Shown in pieces: positions 22,701-35,224 of a stretch of 64,000 nucleotides of DNA (its first letter is position 1; the number at the start of each line of letters is the position of its first letter). A program made the translations under genes and the position numbers. Below the pieces are notes generated by a model. The model worked only from the letters and a program-made list of their open reading frames with translations, was not told the origin of the DNA and searched no databases. This DNA is from Antennarius striatus (Eukaryota; Chordata; Actinopteri; Lophiiformes; Antennariidae), in the NCBI RefSeq assembly GCF_040054535.1, contig NC_090780.1, positions 7,774,501-7,838,500 on the forward strand, written 5' to 3'.

Positions 22701-25700
22701 CTGTATTTTATTGCTATAGATGTTTGCTCTGTAATTGTGGGTACAGCTAATTTAATGCTTAAAATACAAAAGTATGACATTGATGATATTATCGAAACAC
22801 ATGCTGCCCTCCGCTGGCCATTCAAGAATACAGCACTTCAAGACATGAAGGTTGTGATTACACAGCAGAAATTAACCTGATAAAAAATGTTTCCCGCTGA
22901 GACAATATCGACAAACACAAAGAGCTCTTTAGTAAATACTAAAATCAAACATGATGCCGCTCTTACCTTTCTCTGCTGCCACTTCTTGTTGATAGTAAAT
23001 ATTTTCAGAATTAAAAATCTTAAAAGGTCGGACTAAAAAATGAAATTCCAGGTGGAATGTGGAGACGCTACCTGGAATGTGGGAGCGTCTCCACATTCCA
23101 GGTGGACAGTCTGAAAGGAACTGAGATGATTACAACACAGTGATGGATGCAGAGATCACAAACCTTATTTTGTGTATCTGCATCCTCGATTGCTGCTTTG
23201 TGTTTAGCAATCTCATTCATCTTCCCAAGGACACTCTAAAAGAGGGAGGAAATATTTATTGTGAAAGACAAGCAGCATCTTAGAGTCATTCAGATGCAGC
23301 ACAATAAAAACAAGAACTAAGGTTAATGTATTTCTATTAGCTGGCTATGTTACACTTAATGAAGAAAATACAGTTTCAAAAGTTATCGTCACAAATGACA
23401 AGCAGAGGCTGGGATCTTGAAGAAAATATTCCTTATTTAGATTTTTTTTTTTTAACTTTGTTTCTCAAGATAAAACATGTCAACTTTTTTATGTGCTGGG
23501 TTTCGGTGGGCCTTATTCACAAATACAAGAAGGTTTCAGCTTTCGTTTACATCAAATGCTGATAATTGTTGAGTTACATCACCTGCAGTCTGGCCTCCAC
23601 TTGATCTAGAGTAGCAGAATCCAATGCATTGACCCTGGCCTGGAGAAGCTCAATGGTGTCCTATATGAACACAAACCAAACACACACTCAAGGCAATGAG
23701 TTGAAGTTCTCTAACTGTGCATCAGATACACAACATGTGTTCAAACAGTTGTTAGAATGATGACAAAACCCACACAGTGTGTTCCGACAGAAGGAAGCTG
23801 ACTTACCATCAAACTGACCCCTTGTATGCCAGAACTCAGAGGTCCCTGCAACATAACCACCCAAACAGGAAGTACAGCTCAGAAAGACAAAATGAAATCC
23901 CTTGCACAAATCAAGTCGAAGATCTGAGTCTTCTGAGAAAATGTCTGTGTGTGTGTGTGTGTGTGTGTACCTGCTTGTCTGATCCTGAGCCAACAGCAAT
24001 CTCCATCTCAGCGAGACGCTTCTCCAGTTCTGCCATCTACATGGAGGAAACCAGGTGACACAGATGACAGAACACACAAAGGTGACCACTGCATCATTCA
24101 TTCACACCCCTCCCTTTTCTACCTTGGCAGACTCATTGAATTTTTCCTGCTCTGGTCTGCTGTGCAGCTCATAGAGGACAACTCCATCTGGGCCTTTTGC
24201 TGAAGCCGTTCGCTTTCCATCTGTGGCAGCACTGACATGGCTGCTCTTGGCCACCTCCAGCTGGGTGAGCAGGCGTCTGCAGGCAGAAAGGAAAATAAGA
24301 CCAAAAGTGATTTTATACTAAATAGTGCTATCAGCATCAGTTAGCATTGCTTGATGCCCATTTAAACACCACACTAGATGTTAATGCCAGCATGTTAGGC
24401 CTGTGTAAAAAGGTCTCCAGACAGTCTGATTGCCTTCTGTTTCTTGTACATAATCAGCATTCCATTCCAGTACGCTTTTATTCTCTAAATGCTTTCTACC
24501 ACTCTTTCCAGTTTTTCTTTGCGAAATTATCCCTTCATCAGTTCTTGTGATTCCCTAAAAGGTGGAACTGAAATCAGCTATATTTACGTGAGCGACTGAT
24601 AGTGGCCCTACTGCCTTGAACTTATTACTCTCTGATGCCTCATAGTGCATACGGATTTTGCACCAAGCCCCAGAAAAATGAATTCTACTGCCCTTCTTTC
24701 CCCCCACTAATAATCCCTCTCGTTCTTCAAACCACACTTTTGCCTCTCCCATTCCTTCATCCTTTCCCTGCCCACTAGCTCTTCAATCTGTTTGAGTTTC
24801 CACATGCTTTTCCTCTTGCTTTATATGAACTGTCCCACCACCATCCTCTCGGCTCACCGGGCCAGCGCTCCATCTGGGTCGGCCAGGTTAATGTGTGCCT
24901 GGGGTCCCAGCAGCGAGTCCAGGTGGGCGGAGACCAGTAGCTGTTTGAGCTGGGCTGCCTGCTGGGCCAGTACGACCGGGGTCAGGCGCTCCTCTGCATT
25001 GCTTTCTTTTGTAGCAGCCTGTAAGCAGAGGAACAAATGATTTCAACGATTTCTTTTATTAAATTGTGAGGATAAATCCATAGAGATTAATTTAAAAGCA
25101 ATTAGATTAATTTATAAAATCCAACTAGTTCCAACCAACAAGTTCATGTGTTTCTACTCAGACATGTTCTTTTTCAAATACACTCAAGTGTTGCCCTTCA
25201 CGCTTGATTAATCCAATAATTGGAGGTATCAGCTGCTAAATTATTTTGACCCACAGACCCCATAAGAGTTCTGCTAAAAATCATTCATAATAACAGAACA
25301 CAGCTCGTGATCAATCAAGTCACATACAAGCACATCAAGTCATAGATACTCCAGACCCCTGCATTATAATTTAACACAATAGCATTATGCTAACTATTGA
25401 AATGAGACGCAACAATGATCCGTTATATATGGATTAACTAAACGTGAGGACTTGTAAGTATCATTTCAGCTTTATGTCAGTTTTTCCAGAGGGCTTTCAG
25501 AAGTGTAGAATTCAAGGGTTTAGCAGAGAGCAGCTTCAGCCAGTCATTCTGCACATGCTGCCTGTCTGAACTGAAACCCATGGATAGCACAATTAAATCT
25601 GATTCACAGGCCAAATTAGAATCTGATGCTGAACTGGCCCTGCTTTGTGTGTATCCCACTTAAGGTTTCATTAGTCTACTTTTTATTGTCTTTTGTGCAT

Positions 25701-28700
25701 CCAACAACCAATTAATCCCACAGCTCTATTGAAACTAAAATAATTTAACTACAGATTTCACATCTCTGCATAAATTTATGATGAGATGGGAACAAAGAGG
25801 AAAATCCAAGTGAATCCAAGTGCAGACAGCAGGGTAAAGGCTGGACAGTCCACCAGCTCTTGCCAAATCCAGCTTGGCATAAAGATAAGTGTGTCTGCAG
25901 ATGTCGGGGTCAGTTCACCTGGATGGTGTCCACTTCCTGGGTGAGTTCCTGGATCTCATTCAGCAGGCGCTGGTACTTCTGCTGAGGAGTCTCTTTCACG
26001 CCACAACCCTCTCCGAGCTAAATAAAGATGACAGAGCAGAAACGCTGCATGAATATTACACAACAGCAAAGCGAGTCAAATCCAGAGAGAGCAGCAAAGA
26101 AACAAATAATCCTGCAACGGTGCCAAACTCAAACATACAGAGCGAGTAAAATTAAGATCTGACAGTGGTTTTATCCTCTAACAACTTTGAAAAAATGAAT
26201 TTCTGCTGAACAGATGTACTCACAATTTCAAATTCTCCTGATTCATAGCCCACTCTTCTGCTTTTACTGATTCTGTCTGAGAAGTCTGTAAAAGGGAGAC
26301 AGAGTTAGAAAAGTTGAAAAGGCAAATTGGTTGCTGGTGTAGTGTCTGCAAAGGAATAAAATTCAAAGTTTGAGAGTAAAATTCAGAGTTTGAGAGTAAA
26401 GGGGAAAAATAAGGATGCATTTATGATCAACTGAAGAATAACTCTAGCTTCTGTGCTTCGTCAGCCTGGTATCAAACAGCACTCTTATTTTGTCACACAT
26501 AGTCATTCTTGTATGGTTATTTTGGTGAAAATAAGGCAAAACAGTGTATTCAATAATGCATTATTCGACAATCTAATATTTATAATTTCAAAATAACAAA
26601 GTAATAATGTGCAATATTTTTCCGTTTTGAAGTAATCTGCATAATTCTGGTTTAACATTCAATAAGGTGTTTTTGTAAATTGTATCCTAAAAAAAGATGT
26701 TTCTGACTACATTAACTTCCTCAGAAACGATGAGGGAAACACACTCAGATGCCAGCTAATGAGGTCCACCTAGTTAAACTCAATGTTTCTGATCCAACAG
26801 TCTTTCAAAGGCCCACACGTGAACGAAAGATAGAATGTCCTATTTCTACTGCAGCTGTAGAAATAGGACATTGGCTGGAGTGTTGATATTGGCTGGTCAT
26901 GGCCAATGTCAACACTCCAGTTTATGGTGCTGCTGAACAGTATTTTCTTACACTGCTATACAGATATATAATCAATAAAAGTGAGCTAAATAATGGAAAC
27001 TCACAATTCATAAGCTGGTTAACATTATGTCAGGATATAAGGATAGAAGTGATGAACTGAACACAAACTGACCGAGTCCCTTGGTGGTGACGTGTTTGTC
27101 TTTGAACTTGTCATAGGCTGCATTGGGATTGACGACAATCCTCTCCACGCTGTCACTGCAAAGCTCTTCCTGTCATTGCAACACCAGGGAATAAAGTTGA
27201 ATGAACATAAATGGATAAAAATCATAAAGGGCATGGAAAACTTCACAGATGGCAAAGATTTAAAAATGAGCCTTGGCCGACTGAATCGGTGTACCCAAAG
27301 TTTTGACAGAATGGTAATGACTGATAGGTATTCTATGCTTGATCACTACTCCCAATATTATTTTAAAAGATCATGAATTATGCTGTTAAGGCAACTTTTT
27401 TGAATTTGTATTCTTCAGAAAGCCACAGGAAAAATGACCCAAGAAAATCAGCCATTTTACAGTCATAATGTGCGGCTTTTTTAAGGAGATCTAGCTTTTT
27501 CCCATCATACTGTGAAGAATCAGCAGGCAAGTGATAAATGCTCAAAATCATTTCACGTGCATAGTTTAAATTCAGACCTGACTGTTGATGCTTTGGTAAC
27601 TCATTACATATATGGTACATGTAAAAATAAAAAAGGGAGACCTGATCATTTCCTTTACTACGTGAAGGGGATTTGATCAGTGATTATGGGAAGCACATAT
27701 TGATCAAAAGTTGCAAAAGATCAATTATGAACTAGAGGCTTTGATGGAGATGGACCCCCCACCGACAAAAACAGACATATAACATAGGTCCAAGCTTGCA
27801 CACAGACCCGGGCCAAGGAAACACGCAGTTACACACAGTTACACTAATGCAGTGAAGAGGAGTGATGAGGAGGGGGGTTAGTCAGGCTCTTACCAGCTCC
27901 TTGGTTTTCCAAAGAGAGTTAGAGAAAAGTAATGGAAGAGCAGACAAAAAAATAAGGGGGGGAGAGAGAGAGAAACAACACAGATTAATATGGTTATCAC
28001 ATGCCATGCACACATTGGGAAAAACATTGGCAAGGGTCAGGAAAGATTAGAAAGAAAGCAGTGTTCTGGGACTGCTGCTATAAAGCCTGGAGACACACTG
28101 ATCAGATGCTGACATCTCCAGTTCTTTCTTTCTTCTCCCGTTCAGGGTGGTAAGATGCTCCCCGAACACCAACAGGTCACTTCCTCTTCTGATACCGTAG
28201 TGGACTTTATAAAGCAGTGAGGCGTATGCTCTCATGGAGGGTGTCTCATTATTCTGTGTGTGCAGGTCTATCAGTCGGACTGAAGGTTAAAAGTCGCTTC
28301 AAGGCATCTATAGGATGTTGAAGAACTTAAGACTGGAAATTCTTAATGAAAGTTCTGCTGCAGAAACACGTCTCATAATTATTATTTTAGACAGGATGAG
28401 CTATTTCTTGGGCATATAGTTCATCCAAATTTAATCTGCTAGTATAAACCAAATTTTCTAATGAAGTTTGAGGTGGGCCCCCTATAAATTGTGCCATGAT
28501 TTTTGTTCATTGATCCAAGACGGTGTTCTTAGATCTCAATGACATTTAGTGATGACTAATTTTGATCATTGTGACCTAAGGCTGGTCAAAGGGAGGACAG
28601 TGTCAGACATTTTTAATTCTTGCCATGAACTCATCTGCTGCTGCTGATTTATAAAATAACTTAAGGGTGTTACATCATGCTTCAAAATCAGGGGAACAAA

Positions 28701-31091
28701 AAAAATGTTATAGGTATAAAAAAATTAATATTTTCTTTCCTTTTTAATGTGCATCCTGAAGAAGAAGTCACTGAAAACGTACCGACACATTCTTGTTCTT
28801 TTATTAATTACAATATCACAATGAGTAGCTTTGCACTGAAACTCTGATTGGACATCAGAGTATTAACAGTTTCGGTACTTTACCACACCCCCCCCCCCAC
28901 TGTCCAGAAAAAGTTACGACACTTGAAATTGTTTGAGAAAACATAACCAAAATATCAGTTCAACATGGATCAGTCATGTTTGGCTAAAATCCACATGGCA
29001 TCAATATTGGTGTAGATACGAATCTGATGCACCTCATGAAATTAGCTTGCAATTACAAGACTTTAAGTACAAACTTTGTATGTAACAGACATTAGTCAAA
29101 TGTGGAGGGAAATATGTATCTTTGTGGAATGGAAGTCAAGGTGGAAATATTGTGGAACCACAATAAAACTTGAACCAATCAACTGCATTGATAAAAAGTA
29201 TTTTTTTTTCTCTCTGTATTTTCAAAAAATAAGAGTAAAGTTGCATTTTCCCTCCATCTAAAATTACATTACAACATGAATTGATTTCTCAAAAACATAT
29301 TGTTATTTTGTAAGTGTGACACTAAACATGTGGACATCTCCAAGTTGTTATGACACACTGTTCAGGAGACCTTAGAAAATGAAGTGTAGTTGGTGAAAAT
29401 GCTGTGGATAACCAAGAAGCAGCTCTTGAAGACAGACTAAGATAGGGGAAGCACTAAAACAAAATTCTTTCTCCTGTAAGCATTTCACAAGTACAGAAAC
29501 AAATACTTGAGCCTTTACTGCTTTGTTAAAGCATCACTGGGTAAGAGCGGGAATTAAAGTGCTTCTGAAAACCCATTAACACCATAACAACACTCATACA
29601 ATAGCTTAAATACGTAACACAAACAGGAGGAAAAGAATCATTTTCTTGCACTTCAACAATCAAAAAAGTGATTAATTAAAGCACTCCATCCATCATTTTG
29701 TACTTTCATCATCCCAGTCAATAAAAGGTAGGAAAGGTGGATATGAGATTTCAAATCATGCACAAAAAGCATGGCATTAAGCTCACTGAGATCATAATAC
29801 ATGCCTTACTTGTACAAACTAGGGTCCAAGGAGGGGTGGGGGAAGAGTCAAAAAAGGTCAAGGGTATGGGAAGAATGAGTGAGGAAACATGGAAGGGAAA
29901 ATGTCAATTAGGTTCCTCTGAGGTTGTCAGTAAACCATGTAAACAGTTTTAAAAGCAATGTATGCCCAGAATCCCTCATCAGTTGACAGAGAGTGTTCTA
30001 GCGTCTACATTTAAAATAGGCTGTGGTATTATGACCCACAAACTCCTGACAACTTCTGAAGACTGCAGCAAGATGATGGTGAAAGTAGGCATTTCAGAGT
30101 GAGACAAAACTATGAGAATATATCTTAAGCCATCCACCAGTTTTCTAACATATGATGCTTGAGAGGGCTTTGCTTTCTTTACCTAACTTTTCTTGTTGCA
30201 AAAAACAAGCAGACAAAACCACTATAAGCAATATAAGAATGATTTGTTAACCAATAACCTGAACGGTCAACTTAGCTCTGTGATTTAGCAAACTAAAAAA
30301 ATCTTTGGATGTATACTCTTAATGTCTGAATAAAGCTTTGCTTTATATTTATGTAATAATAATGAAAGGGCTTCTTTATCAAGCTACAAGATGATGACAA
30401 AATCTATTTAGAGCAAATAACTAACCACAATGCATATTTTTTTCTACATGTCTACCAGTTTGCAAAGTAGGATCACATGTCATCATATTCATATTGAACT
30501 TGATCAAATCACATTTTAAGCCACATTCCTGTAATATCTATTTATTCGAGGTATGGATTATGACGACGACTGAAATTATTGATCGTAAACCATTTGTTAG
30601 CTAGAAACATTAGCTTCACATTCAGCCAGCAAGCTACTTTTACTAAACGGACACAGCCCGGGTAGCGTTCTACCAAACGTCCACTCACCGACTCAAACTG
30701 AGCCTGATCGTCTTCCGGGAGGTCTCCGGTCTCGTACACGTCGGGTTCGTTGAAGGCCTGTTTGAATAATAAGGAAAACAATACATCATACAGTTATTGT
30801 CATTAGCTTGGCCAACGCCCCGTCCCATCAACAACTCTTACTTTAGTGCGTCTGTATCACGCCACACAATATTGCATGACGAGTTTGCACATAAAAATCT
30901 ACCATTACATGATTAAGATGTATAGTAAATGTAAACAACATATAACCTACAGGGATAATGGGAATATGAGCTAACTTAGCTGTCAGAGCTTGGTGCTAGC
31001 ATGACCAAATGACAATTTAGCTAGTCTGTCTGCTAGCGTTAGGTTAGCCACTTACAATTCCTGGAAGGTTTGCGTATTTAGGATCAGCCAT
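19754..31091 (-). CDS. dctn2: Dynactin subunit 2 (p50 dynamitin), complete; 14 exons plus a probable microexon
   Basis: Dynamitin is the structural shoulder subunit of dynactin, the cytoplasmic activator and cargo adaptor of dynein. Coding exons, 5' to 3' on the minus strand: 31056-31091, 30689-30757, 27073-27169, 26224-26285, 25919-26017, 24858-25018, 24123-24276, 23971-24036, 23807-23845, 23583-23660, 23164-23235, 22360-22462, 20617-20708, 19754-19840. All have AG/GT borders and the phases sum to an unbroken frame of 404 residues (406 with the microexon at 27894-27899); human dynamitin has about 400. Recognisable stretches are [12 protein letters not shown] at the N-terminus, [74 protein letters not shown], and [16 protein letters not shown] near the C-terminus. 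Most of the chain from about residue 100 is predicted coiled coil from its heptads. It is divergent from kif5a across a 5.8-kb spacer. Confidence 0.97.
20432..20466. repeat. Perfect 12-bp inverted repeat in dctn2 intron 13
   Basis: Arms GAGACCAGCACC and GGTGCTGGTCTC with an 11-nt loop, no mismatch. Confidence 0.85.
20709..22359 (-). other. dctn2 intron 12
   Basis: Intron between coding exons 12 and 13. The part at 21360-21720 is CpG-richer than its surroundings, with several ACG/GCG words, but I see no coding or RNA signal in it. Confidence 0.7.
23053..23100. repeat. 17-bp perfect inverted repeat in dctn2 intron 11
   Basis: Arms TGGAATGTGGAGACGCT (23053-23069) and AGCGTCTCCACATTCCA (23084-23100). 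The 14-nt loop contains another copy of TGGAATGTGG, so the arm motif occurs three times in about 50 bp. Confidence 0.9.
23945..23970. repeat. TG/CA microsatellite abutting the dctn2 exon 8 donor
   Basis: The minus-strand donor of dctn2 exon 8 reads GTACACACAC and runs straight into the CA tract, so the repeat forms part of the 5' splice site. Confidence 0.9.
26834..26872. repeat. Perfect 16-bp inverted repeat in dctn2 intron 3
   Basis: Arms AATGTCCTATTTCTAC (26834-26849) and GTAGAAATAGGACATT (26857-26872), loop TGCAGCT. A second hairpin starts 3 bp further on. Confidence 0.9.
26875..26920. repeat. 19-bp inverted repeat (one mismatch) directly beside the previous hairpin
   Basis: Arms CTGGAGTGTTGATATTGGC (26875-26893) and GCCAATGTCAACACTCCAG (26902-26920), one T/C difference (a G-U pair in RNA), 8-nt loop. 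Confidence 0.9.
27894..27899 (-). other. Probable 6-nt microexon of dctn2 (codons for Glu-Leu)
   Basis: Between exons 2 and 3, both phase 0, the minus strand reads ccaag, then GAGCTG, then gtaagagc: an AG acceptor, six bases, and a consensus donor. A branch-like ctaac and pyrimidines precede it. Inclusion would change ES-EELCSD to ESELEELCSD; other vertebrate dynamitins carry EL at this point as far as I recall. This supports a real two-codon exon. Confidence 0.6.
27903..30688 (-). other. dctn2 intron 2 remainder, nothing coding recognised
   Basis: About 2.8 kb, AT-rich, with a C-run at 28887-28899. I see no exon, RNA gene or typical transposon in it. Confidence 0.6.
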
Positions 31092-31430
31092 TGTCCACGG
31101 GAAGCAAAGACTTGATAAAAAATTACAATTGTATAAAACAAATGTTTTTAAATCGTGTATGTTACCGATGAACCCAATCAAATTATATCAAATGCTTAAC
31201 GGAAGATGAACGACCAACGTCCTGCCAGCCGGCGACGGTTTTCAGGCTAGTGTATTCACTAGCTTGAGTTGACAGCGTGTGCGTTGGGTTTTGTTAAACG
31301 AGCACACGAGAGGGCGGTGCTGTGCATGCTTCATCAACGAAAGATAGTTGACCGGCCTACCTAAACCATTAAAACAAACATTCCTCTAAGAGTGGAGCAT
31401 CGTTTTACGCATGCGTGCCGATGCACCAAT
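31092..31430. promoter_or_regulatory. dctn2 5' UTR and promoter region
   Basis: Sequence immediately upstream of the dctn2 ATG is CpG-richer than its surroundings and includes ACGCATGCGT (31406-31415, an NRF1-like palindrome). No TATA box is evident. The transcription start cannot be placed. Confidence 0.4.
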
Positions 31431-31659
31431 ACGACTGTATGGCCTCATTTTCGTCGTTTTAGATTTTTGTTTGATATTCTTAACAAACAGTTTTTGTACT
31501 CGTAGTTATGTTTTTAACAACCAATTTATAAATAGTACCAACATTATTCTCGTCCGTTTTATTAAAGGGTATGATGAGGTTGAAGTGCAGCAAATGCGTC
31601 GCAGAGTGGCGCTAAAGGGACGCGCGAACACCTTCAGCGGTAAACTGTGTTGAATTTTT

Positions 31660-32580
31660 TTCAATTTGTCAAAAGTGGAAAATAAGTTTTGAAGTACTTC
31701 CAGACATGACTACAACATTAATCCAAGTGGTAATTCATGTTCATAATGTTGATGACATTTAATTTCACCACTGTAAGTAATTTGGATGCGGTGAGACAAC
31801 AGCTGCTCCCACAAACTACAAACAAGCTTGTTCGCTATTATAAGATTTATTTTAATGTCTTTGATTTGTAGATCAACACGACAGATTTAATCTGTACCAA
31901 GCAGCAACGAGGTATCCATCCAGCTTGGCATCCAAACGCTGGTGGTGGTGGAGGAGGATTCTGATGATGGAGAAGTTGATGAATCTTTGGAGAAGGGGCG
32001 GTGATTTGAAGGTAGAAGATGTGCAGCCGCTTTGAGCCACTGACTTCAGGCTAACACACATGCCTGGACTCCCCCTAATCGTCAAAAAAAGAGACAATTT
32101 TAGAAAATAAATTTCAAAGAGAGTCTTTTTTTAAGTGCAAATTTCACCAATTTGTTGGTAAAGAAGAATCGGATAAAGAATGTCACAAAGGGTTCCTTCT
32201 CATGTTGTCCTCTTCTCAGTCATATTGCTGGTGTGATTGAGATAAAAAAGGGGCATTCAGGAGGAGCCAGACGAGGGCTGGAAGGAATGAGCTTGAGGGA
32301 AGAAAAGTATAAGCAATAAGCCCAATTTAAAATCTGCATTTTCCTCCTAAATTTCTCAATTCGCCATTTCAGGGTCAGAGTAAAAATAGCCCTGGTGGAG
32401 ACACAGCTCCATCACATCTGCTCCTTTGTCCTGTGTAGTTTGTCACCGACAGCATGAAAAAAGGTTTTGGGGAAGGGCAGGGGTTACGCTCATTCACAAA
32501 TGTAACTAAATCTGAGTCAGATTATGTTGTATCAGAAGCTCCTCAGCAAAATCCGCAGTTTGTTTTCTTGTGTATCTTTG
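31660..32580. other. Intergenic spacer, nothing recognised
   Basis: Between dctn2 and the SINE that follows. No protein similarity or clear repeat. Confidence 0.5.
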
Positions 32581-32584
32581 CCTG

Positions 32585-32948
32585 TTAAAGAAGAAGAAAG
32601 TCCACTTTATTATCCCCAAGGGGAAAATTATTTTTTATTACTCAGCTATACATGCATTCAATGTTGTGTACAGGCCCCTGAAACAAACACACAACACACC
32701 AGGCATGCAATTAGTACAACAAACAGTACAGGGGGAGGGAGAGTGATGGACAGCAACTTCATGGTGCGCCCAAGTGAGCAGCTTGTAAGGGGGATGACAC
32801 CTTGCTCAAGGGCGCCTCGGCAGGGGCCGGGAGGTGAGCTTACAACTCCCACTGTCAGCTAATACTCCGGATGACTGGCCGGAAGAGGGAATCGAACTGC
32901 TGATCTCTGATCACAGGACGCCCGCTCTACTGAGCCACTGCGACGCTG
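32585..32948 (-). mobile_element. tRNA-derived SINE (copy 2)
   Basis: On the minus strand, a tRNA-like head with box-B-like GTTCGATTCCC (complement of 32887-32897), a body with AAGGTGTCATCC and TTGGGCGCACCATGAAG shared with copy 1, and the tail TTTTCCCCTTGGGGATAATAAAG followed by a CTT-rich end (complement of 32585-32630). Tail and body tie it to copies 1, 3 and 4. Confidence 0.75.
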
Positions 32949-32959
32949 CAGGAAAAAAA

Positions 32960-35220
32960 CCTGCAGGAGCGATACGATCCACCTTTAAATCTCATTTGAA
33001 ATTCAACATTCTCTGTCCTAAACATGCAGTGACTGTTTTTTATGTATTGAATTGTTGAGTTGTGCCTAGTGTCTTCTTTTTTCTATTCCTCTGTCTGGAA
33101 TCAAGTACATAAATGTTTTTTTTTTCTTCCAAAAATATGTTCCCAATTCATCACCTATAATTTGTTACACAAAGATCTGTCTGTGTTTGCAGTTTCTGGA
33201 TCTTTCCAAGTTTCTGATTGGTTGGCTGTGGCCATCTGTTTTTTTGGGAGTCTTCCTTTACAAAAAATAACACACAAACAAAAGGCCATTTAAAGCACAA
33301 ATGAATTTAAAGAACACAGATTACCTACTTGAAATTTTTCTCGTTTTGTTTAACCAAAAAGATCACGGTATGCCAAGGAAACATCAATATTCATATTTAA
33401 GTCCTAAATCCAGTAATGTTTTCTGTTTAATGTCAAAACAACTCCTGTGTTCATTTAGAATTGCATTATCTATACAAAAGTATATATTTTTCACATTTTA
33501 TTGAACTTGTTATGATTTTTGAATGTTTGCATTTTCTGCATTTCCATGTTAATCACATAATTTATGCAATATGAATTAATATCTGTTATTCTTTTATAGC
33601 ATATCTGCTATTTTTCTATATACCATTAATTCTGGATTAACGCTTCCTTCAGTTTTCCATCAGCATCATCTGTTGTTTCCAGACTTTTAATATCCTCTTC
33701 ATATCTGATGTCGGTTGTGTTAAGGTCTCCCTCCAGACTCTCTCAGTGACCTACTTTGAAATGCTCACAATGTTCCTTGCATATCGATCCCTGGACTTAC
33801 TTCCAAACCATTTTAAATGACAAAAGAAAAATATAGCAGCAATCAAATTAATTCTTAGAAGGCTCCTTGATTTTTCAACTCTTACCACCTGGTAACACAT
33901 TTCCTTAGTCAAATCTTTAGTGAAATGACTCTTGTTTTGCTCTGTTAGCTCATTTGTGGGCTCAGCCACCTGTAAGTCCACTATAGACCACATTCAGAGA
34001 GCAGTGAATATATAGAACTGTTGCTGAGTTGTGGTAATGTTTCCAGCTGTGTAACAACTACCATCTGGAGAGTAGCCTCAACTCTGTTCATTACGCTGGT
34101 TATTGGAGATGTGAGTCTTGTAGGAAACTAAACAACTGTCATATATTTACAATTTGATTAAGCTTTGTTTTGAGAATTTATTTTCATTCCACATTTGTCT
34201 TTTACCCCAGTAGCCTCTAACATTTATCATTTCATTGAAAGAATGATGAAACCTTCAGAATTCCTTGAGAAAAGTGGAACTTTTTGTCAAATCACATTTA
34301 TTACAGATTCCACGATGCGCTGGCAACGTGGCCGTAGTGTCTCCCTCCCTCATGCTTGTAGTCTGCTGGGAAACGTTCCAGCAACCTCAGGAGGAAGCAG
34401 ATCCTAAATGAATTAAATGAATGAATGAATTATTACAATGCGATTTGTTGTTATTATGTATGCTGAATTAATTTTATGTGAATGACGCTGATGCGCTTCC
34501 CAGTAATCAAAAGTCCAACATGCCACTTTATGTTTGAGTTCAGCGTTCAAAAAACTGTTAATGCTTCTGGGCAGAAACCGGCCGACATTGGTTCCTATAG
34601 CTGAGCCCCATTTATTCCCAAGAGACCCAGTAGATCATGTGTGTGTAAGGGGGACAACCTTATCAATAATTTCAAAAAATATGAAACCATAGACAGGTTT
34701 TGACAGAGTTTTCTTACAGGTAGCCTATAGTCTACATTACTGGCTCTAATTTTCAACCTCACACAAATTGTCATCAGTCTCAGTGTTGGTGAATGTCCCC
34801 ATGAACATAAATACATTGTGTGTTCATTCCCTACTCAGAAGTTTACAGAAATCTGGATTTAAAGAAGGAGAAAACGCTACAGATGACGCAACAAAATGGA
34901 AGCAGAAAAGGCTCATAGGGTCTACCATTAATCTAAAAAAGAACAAGGCCCATTGATTGCTTATTTTTGTTGATTGCTTATTTTTCTTGATTACCCCCCA
35001 CACACACGCACACATTTTTTCTTGTTTTTTGACGATTACACCGTGATTATAATAGCCGTCGAAATATGTGTTTATAATACAGCACGGGATACATCATGGT
35101 AAAATATTCCAGCCTTGCTTAATTTTGAGATGTGACCTTGTTATATCATTTTTTGCTTTATGCTATTCATACTCATCATAATACGAAAGTATTTACTTTT
35201 AACTTAATTTGTGAATTCTC
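32960..35220. other. Intergenic spacer, nothing recognised
   Basis: AT-rich. A short ATGA/AATG run lies at 34406-34430. No gene similarity on either strand. Confidence 0.5.
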
Positions 35221-35224
35221 TTAC

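Noticed and set aside
30542..30781. Separate 79-residue gene at the dctn2 exon 2 position
   Set aside because: Only 30689-30757 is coding; the rest is read-through into introns.
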